Shown: positions 59,246-64,000 of the stretch, one piece after another
Layout of the letters: each line of letters starts with the position of its first letter
How positions within the stretch are numbered: position 1 is the stretch's first letter
NCBI RefSeq assembly: GCF_004210375.1
Contig: NC_134830.1
Location: 167,655,874 to 167,719,873, forward strand
DNA length: 64,000 nucleotides
DNA from: Tachypleus tridentatus
Taxonomy: Eukaryota; Arthropoda; Merostomata; Xiphosura; Limulidae
Direction of reading: 5' to 3'
Program-made: the position numbers and the translations under genes
Notes under the pieces: generated by a model
Databases searched by the model: none
Told to the model about the DNA's origin: nothing
What the model saw: only the letters and a program-made list of their open reading frames with translations

Positions 59246-59608
59246 TAGCCTGAAAGGACTTGGTGATTTGGGCGCTTGACTCGTAAACTGCAAGTCATGA
59301 ATTGTAATCATGTCACTGAATAAATTCGCTTTTTCAGTCATCTCAATGATACGGACAATCCCATTTTTCATTGATGGCTTAAGAGTTGGCGGTGGGTAAT
59401 GTCGACTAACTGCTTTCAGTATGGTCTATCACACCTAACTTAGAAACGTCTAATGCAGATAGACCTCTTTTTTGCGAAATACAACAAGTGAACCTGAGAA
59501 GCATCTTATGCGACACGTTGAATGAACTGTAATTTTATGTGTACACGAGATAAGAAACATGTTTAATTTCAGGTAAGTTCGTTTGTAACATCTAACGTTT
59601 TAATTTTA
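59246..59608 (+). mobile_element. Old SINE-A-like element with long 3' tail, copy 2
   Basis: Head and B-box remnants (cttggtgatttgggcgcttg, actcgtaaactgcaagtcat), core (ggacaatcccatttttcatt, gcttaagagttggcggtggg), SINE 3' end (gatagacctcttttttgcga), then the ~120-bp extension shared with 56795-56958 (gcatcttatgcgacacgttg ... gtgtacacgaga ... aggtaagttcgtttgtaaca ... ctaacgttttaatttt). It shows SINE and extension as one unit. Confidence 0.75.
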
Positions 59609-59826
59609 AAAACTCAATACAAGTATAATTTATCAGTCGAAGTAAAGATCAAGAACAGTTTTACCTTTAAGTGTCTTAATCCAAGTTAACTTAAAAGTTG
59701 TTTTCAGTCTAAGATAAAACCATTATAAGTAATTTAGTATAAGATATGATACCTGAGGACTAGGTTATCTTTTTAGTCAATTATATTCTAAGTGCAACCT
59801 TCCCGAAAGTTGTGATATTGGGCTGG

Positions 59827-60064
59827 TTTGGTTTGTTATGAATTTCGCGCAAAGCTACACGAGGGCTATATGCACTAGCCGTCCCTAATTTAGTAGTGTT
59901 AGATTAGAGGGAAGGCACCTAGTCATCACCACCCATCGCCAATTCTTGGGCTACTCTTTTATCAACGAATAGTGGGATTGACCGTCACATTGTAACGCCC
60001 CCACGGCTGAAAGGGTAAGCATGTTTGGTGTGACGGGGATTCGAACCCGCGACCCTCGAATTAA
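59827..60064 (-). mobile_element. SINE-A, head-truncated, 12-bp target duplication, nested
   Basis: The tail and core are intact but the copy stops in the head right after cgaaccctcg-type sequence (ccgcgaccctcgaatta), i.e. 5' truncation on insertion. atattgggctgg at 59815-59826 and 60065-60076 is a perfect duplication. The target was the start of the older SINE-A at 60065-60340. Confidence 0.93.
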
Positions 60065-60340
60065 ATATTGGGCTGGATCTGGTCTTGAGGTTAACGTATT
60101 AGATTATGAATCGGAGAGTCCATCGTTCGCAAACTATTGTCGCAAAAATCGCGTTTATCATTTTGAAACAGTAGGTGCATTATAAGAGTAACAACCAAAT
60201 CCCGTTATTTGATGACAATGTTCGAAAGTGGGTGCTATTAATTATCCACCGTTCCATTAGTTTATCAATTCCACATTAGGGACGTGACGCGCACATAGCC
60301 CTTGTCTAATGTTTCGCAAATGTCTGAAATAAACAAACAG
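60065..60340 (+). mobile_element. SINE-A, old diverged copy (target of nested insertion)
   Basis: gggctggatctggtcttgag (head), agattatgaatcggagagtc, gtgcattataagagtaac, accaaatcccgttatttgat, ccacattagggacgtgacgc and gcacatagcccttgtctaat follow SINE-A order at high divergence. Confidence 0.75.
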
Positions 60341-60344
60341 GTAA

Positions 60345-60735
60345 GTTACGATATTCAACATTAAATTACTTACTGTACTATATTCTAAATCTAGACCAGT
60401 ATAGTCTGTGTCATATATATATACATACAGTCTTAGCCCAAGCCAAAATGTTTGCATATTTTATAACAAATAAAATCATTATTATTCATATGGAATACAA
60501 ATACACTTAGTGCTGCCAATCTATGAAATACATGTCATATGAAACAACTAAATACGTAATTTGTATAATAAGATAGGTTCTATGGACATGAGCAATGTAT
60601 TACAACAGTAAACAATTTTATCACTTGTAGAAAGATGTGGAATTCAGCGATTTACCAATCACAACAAAACATACACAAAATATAACATCAAATAATAAAC
60701 AGTGTATGCATCCTTAAATCATTTCATATTAAACA
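60345..60735. other. No feature seen
   Basis: AT-rich unique sequence. Confidence 0.5.
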
Positions 60736-60736
60736 T

Positions 60737-61420
60737 TCAGTAACTGGTTGGTCCTTGTCATACTCTAATAAGCTCTACAAGACGACGTGGCATACTGTCG
60801 ATCAGGATATTGATGTAATTCATTGTGATTTCATCACAACTTGTCACTAAACGCTACTGCAGCTCAACTATACTATATAACTAAAGTTCGTGGTGAGTAA
60901 TTTTCCGATATATTTCTGCCATACAGTACTCATTTGGATTGCAACTCATGACCATGACAACGCTGTAACATTGCCTTCTGGTTGCTTCCCGCTAATAAAG
61001 CGGTAAGTATACAAATTTACAACGCTAACATCAGAGATTCGATTCCCCTTGGTGGGCTCAGCAGATAGCCAGATGTGGCTTTGCTATAAGAAAACATACA
61101 AATACACACGCCTTCTGGTCAAGAAAATCCTGTACAGTACGTACACAGTGAACAGTGGCATTGTAATCCTGGAACACAAAGTTACTACCAAGCCTTGTCA
61201 ATGATGAATAGCTGCCAAACGTGTACTGCACCACCTCCTGTGTGTATCCTGTGGGACAGATAGTTTTCCCTCATTTGTTCTCCAGGCAACAGAACACGAA
61301 TTCTACAATCAGCTTTAAGAAGACGGACACAGGATTCATCTGAAAACCTAACATATCACCAAAGTCCTAACTGCAAGTTAGCATGTCTTGTCCAAGTATG
61401 TTCAAGTAACACAATGATGG
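60737..61420 (-). pseudogene. Decayed Tc1-like transposase, interrupted by a SINE-B
   Basis: On the minus strand, in shifting frames: TRHANLQLGLW (~61400), RFSDESCVRLLKADCRIRV (~61345-61290, the first catalytic Asp in FSDES), LPGEQMRENY, HRIHTGGGAVHVWQLF (~61240-61205), SNFVFQDYNATVHCVRTVQ (~61185-61130, second Asp, normally QQDNAPCH), DFLDQKA; then, after the SINE-B at 60983-61109, NVTALSWS-like sequence and finally NILIDSMPRRLVELIRV (~60815-60765) and QGPTSY to a stop at 60737. These are the DDE-type transposase landmarks of Tc1/mariner elements. Stops, shifts and the insertion show it is dead. The N-terminal DNA-binding part and terminal inverted repeats were not recognised. Confidence 0.85.
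60983..61109 (+). mobile_element. SINE-B inserted in the Tc1 pseudogene, 10-bp target duplication
   Basis: Head gcttcccgctaataaagcgg, aatttacaacgctaacatca, gattcgattccccttggtgg, tail gtggctttgctataagaaaa. gccttctggt occurs at 60973-60982 and 61110-61119, exactly flanking it. Removal rejoins the transposase sequence. Confidence 0.93.
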
Positions 61421-61424
61421 TTGT

Positions 61425-61780
61425 GAATTTTGTTAATATTCGTTTGTTAGTAATTTTTCTTGCGAAACAACTTTGCTATATCAATCACCTATTCACTGTT
61501 CTGTTGGATACCATGAGTGAATATGTTCACAACATAACTGTAAGATGCTATAAAAAGTCTTTCAACCCTCAGTTGTTAATTCCATCAAAACATGGTCATC
61601 TCGGGCAGTAGTGTTTTCGGCATCTACTTGGAACAACGTTTTCTACAGTCCAATGGCGTTTCATTATTCTAAGTACATTACACTAGAGAGACCTTATTGT
61701 TATAAGGCATCGAATTATTTAATTGTCCAGAAATGGTGGGAAGTAAATGGGCATTGCCAGAACAATGAACGTACACCAAG
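61425..61780. other. No supported gene
   Basis: Could contain the transposase N-terminus on the minus strand, but no helix-turn-helix motif is readable. Plus-strand ORFs at 61414-61611 and 61611-61802 are unsupported. Confidence 0.35.
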
Positions 61781-61783
61781 TAT

Positions 61784-62036
61784 AGAGAAAATGTCTGAAT
61801 AAAGCACTGAGAGAAAATGTCTGAATAAAGCACTGAGAGAAAATGTCTGAATAAAGCACTGAGAGAAACTGTCTGCATAAAGCACTGAGAGAAAATGTCT
61901 GAATAAAGCGCTGATCCGTTTCAAAAACGTTTAGACCGAAAGCACATCCTGAATAAAGCACTGAGAGAAAATTTATACAAAACATAAAGCACTGAGAGAA
62001 ACTGTCTGCATAAAGCACTGAGAGAAACTGTCTGCA
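61784..62036. repeat. Tandem repeat, 26-bp unit, interrupted
   Basis: agagaaaatgtctgaataaa + gcactg recurs about five times from 61784. A non-repeat stretch (about 61909-61950) intervenes, then further copies follow including agagaaactgtctgcataaa variants to 62036. The minus-strand ORFs (SQCFIQTFSLSALFRHFL type) are repeat read-through. Confidence 0.9.
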
Positions 62037-62044
62037 TGTGATCC

Positions 62045-62290
62045 GTGTGTGTTGCTTGACGAACAAATGGTCAAAACAAGTTATACAGACCAGGATAACA
62101 ACTCGATCATACAATATCTTCTCCGTTACTACTCGAGTATCCACTCAGTAGTTACTTGTATCCAGACAGTAATAACAGTATAAAACAGTATGGAAACAAG
62201 TTAGTCAAGACTATATACACACACATATCACATTTTGTAGGAGGAAAATTTCAATGTTTAAATGCGACCTCTCGTCAAATAACAGTGGAC
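62045..62290. other. No feature seen
   Basis: AT-rich unique sequence. Confidence 0.5.
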
Positions 62291-62296
62291 TCAAAA

Positions 62297-62336
62297 GATC
62301 ACCCAATGTGGCTTTGATATAAGAAAACACAAATAC
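62297..62336 (+). mobile_element. SINE-B tail fragment
   Basis: cccaatgtggctttgatata + agaaaacacaaatac is the 3' tail of SINE-B only. Confidence 0.5.
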
Positions 62337-62695
62337 TCGTCAAATAAAAATTTCCCCAAAATCTAAAATGTTAATTTCAATACCAAGTTATTAATGACAA
62401 CTCTGTAGTGAAAGTACATTTCATGGAATGTATAGCACATAATACATTAATTTTTCATGTGTAGGATATTATGAAATCCATCCAATCATACACATCAAAA
62501 TTAGATATATTCGTGTTTTATATCTTCTCTGATAATGTTTGATTTTTGTGTTTTTCTGCAGTGACAAGCACAATAAATGTTATAAACTCGCACAATATAA
62601 AAAAGTAAAAGAGGTCTCAGTTAAAAGGGTGTAGGTTGTGTACGTTCAATAACTATTTCATTACGCATGTGTTTACTAATACGTACGGGCTTCAG

Positions 62696-62948
62696 GGTAA
62701 AGCTGATATCCATGTTTCTGGAAGTTAAGCGTGTTGATTTTAATACAATATGGCACAAACAATTCTTAGATGTTCACCGCTTATTTGTTAAGCATCAAGA
62801 GTTCGCTAACTGTCTCTGTAGAACTGAAGGTCTTTTACAGCCCGGTGTGTGGGTTATCAAACCACTCGGAAAAGCTCACCTTGAGAAATTAACCTCTCGT
62901 GCAACAAGATTACCAAATTTCATGACTGGTACTCCATTCCATCAATAA
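62696..62948 (+). CDS. Candidate terminal exon, unrecognised
   Basis: After a possible acceptor (gtacgggcttcag, AG 62694-62695) a frame runs to TAA at 62946-62948, which overlaps an AATAAA (62945-62950). Segments: VKLISMFLEVKRVDFNTIWH, FLDVHRLFVKHQEFANCLCR, LLQPGVWVIKPLGKAHLEKL, ATRLPNFMTGTPFHQ. Amino-acid and codon mix look like real coding sequence. An in-frame ATG at 62667 makes an intronless 93-codon reading possible too. Family unknown. Confidence 0.4.
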
Positions 62949-62949
62949 A

Positions 62950-63232
62950 TGTTATAAAAACTTCTTTTGTAAGTTTGAAGGATATCAAACAGGATTAGTT
63001 CTTTAGTCAATTTATGTTCGTTGAAGGTACACAAAGAAAGACCAGACAACAACAACAACATTTTCAACTGCATTTGTTGTTAGGCTAAACATAACTGCTT
63101 ACTCTTTTTTGGAACAGTGTAGCCTCAATTTTATCAGTACCATATAATAGACTTGTTCCACTGTTCGTAAACTACTGGTCCGAGGCCGAAAACACGTACC
63201 TAATTTCTGTATATTTTATTAATCACGTGAAT
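62950..63232. other. No feature seen
   Basis: Unique AT-rich sequence downstream of the 62.7-kb exon candidate. Confidence 0.5.
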
Positions 63233-63235
63233 AAA

Positions 63236-63512
63236 TGTTTTGTTTGTTTGTTTTGAATTTCGCGCAAAGCTACACGAGGGCTATCTGCATTAGCCGTCTC
63301 TAATTTAACAGTGTAGGACTAGGGGAAAGGCAGCTAGTCATCACCACCCACCGCCAACTCTTGGGCTACTCTTTTACTAACGAATAGTGGGATTGACCAT
63401 CACATTATAACGCCTTCACGGCTGAAAGGGCGAGCATGTTTGGTGCGACGGGGATTCGAACCCGCGACCATCGGATTACGAGTGGAACTCCTTAACCCAC
63501 CTAACCATATCT
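63236..63512 (-). mobile_element. SINE-A, full length with eroded head end
   Basis: tgtttgttttgaatttcgcg tail, full core, B box (cgacggggattcgaacccgc); the last head bases (cacctaaccatatctaagc) are diverged. Confidence 0.92.
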
Positions 63513-63514
63513 AA

Positions 63515-64000
63515 GCTGCTTCATGTTACGGTTTTCTACTGTGTAGCTAATTTTAGTTGCTGATGTTTTTTAATCTTGTGTCCACTCTAATTTACACACT
63601 TCAGCCCCTAACACAATATGTTTAGCATATTAAATACGTGATTATCATAATATGCAAACGAACAGAAACAAAGTCGTCACACGTAATACTGTTGATCACG
63701 TTAGCATCGTTTATGTTACAAGTTCAGTGTTATATATTTTCTGTGCTGCCACCTACAGGCACCACATCATTACAGTATTTCGATAGGCTATATTTGTTTT
63801 TGTCTTTATTAATAACTCAAAATCAACATATTTATTGCCATGATGACGTCGGCATAAAGTGAGCTTTGCATGCGCGATACTTTGTTTGTCCAATTCTTGT
63901 GGTTGTTGGAAGTGTCCAATTTTTGGTGGTTCGATAACAGAAATGTTAAGATTGGCACACCATTCCAAGTTAGAATGTTTTTCAAAATCTGAGGATGTGC
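63515..64000. other. No supported gene
   Basis: Overlapping short ORFs on both strands, no recognisable motif. Confidence 0.45.

Noticed and set aside
61678..62144. Minus-strand ORFs rich in FSQCFIQTFSLSALFRHF-like repeats
   Set aside because: Read-through of the 26-bp repeat in different frames.

Overview
The window looks like an AT-rich, repeat-laden piece of an animal nuclear genome with long introns or intergenic DNA. The most diagnostic signal is a tRNA-derived SINE of about 275 bp that occurs more than 20 times, together with a second tRNA-like SINE family and decayed CR1-like and Tc1-like elements. From memory, this SINE and the decayed protein at 11.7-12.9 kb look like horseshoe crab (Xiphosura) repeats. 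That is an inference, not a database result. No bacterial operon, rRNA, genuine tRNA gene or CRISPR array is present.

Layout. 0-21 kb (mainly minus strand) holds scattered exon-like pieces of what may be one or more cell-surface receptor genes: an Ig-fold half (20.3 kb), a cysteine-rich ephrin-receptor/GCC2-GCC3-like exon with an in-frame stop (13.5-13.7 kb), a short hydrophobic exon with a very good splice donor (10.8 kb), and two hydrophilic exons (6.8 and 4.4-4.8 kb). The order suits a type I receptor (ectodomain, membrane, cytoplasm), but the splice phases do not chain directly, so this is only a hypothesis. The same region has a 77-bp array (5.4 kb), a 47-bp array of about 58 copies (7.8-10.5 kb), and a phase-locked heat-shock-element array plus TATA run (11.5-11.7 kb) directly in front of a heavily broken repeat-borne protein gene (11.7-12.9 kb).

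21-27 kb is mostly blank, with old SINEs and a very degenerate 36-bp tandem repeat (25.9-26.7 kb). 27.2-34.7 kb is the centrepiece: one decayed CR1-type LINE whose ORF1 (coiled-coil-like stretch plus SGNH-esterase motifs) and ORF2 (endonuclease domain) are separated by a 5.3-kb array of about 129 copies of a 41-bp unit taken from the inter-ORF spacer. A second, in-frame array of 12 x 45 bp lies inside the endonuclease domain and repeats its catalytic Glu motif. A reverse-transcriptase and C-terminal LINE fragment of the same type lies at 42.4-43.7 kb in the same orientation.

35-64 kb is a SINE graveyard: many SINE-A copies, several with clear target-site duplications, one with a triplicated tail, one nested inside an older copy, plus SINE-B copies. 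One SINE-B copy disrupts a decayed Tc1-like transposase at 60.7-61.4 kb. Unrecognised terminal-exon candidates on the plus strand (40.6 and 62.7 kb) end next to AATAAA signals.

Tandem arrays alone cover roughly a sixth of the window. Nothing here forms a complete, intact gene that can be confirmed from sequence alone.
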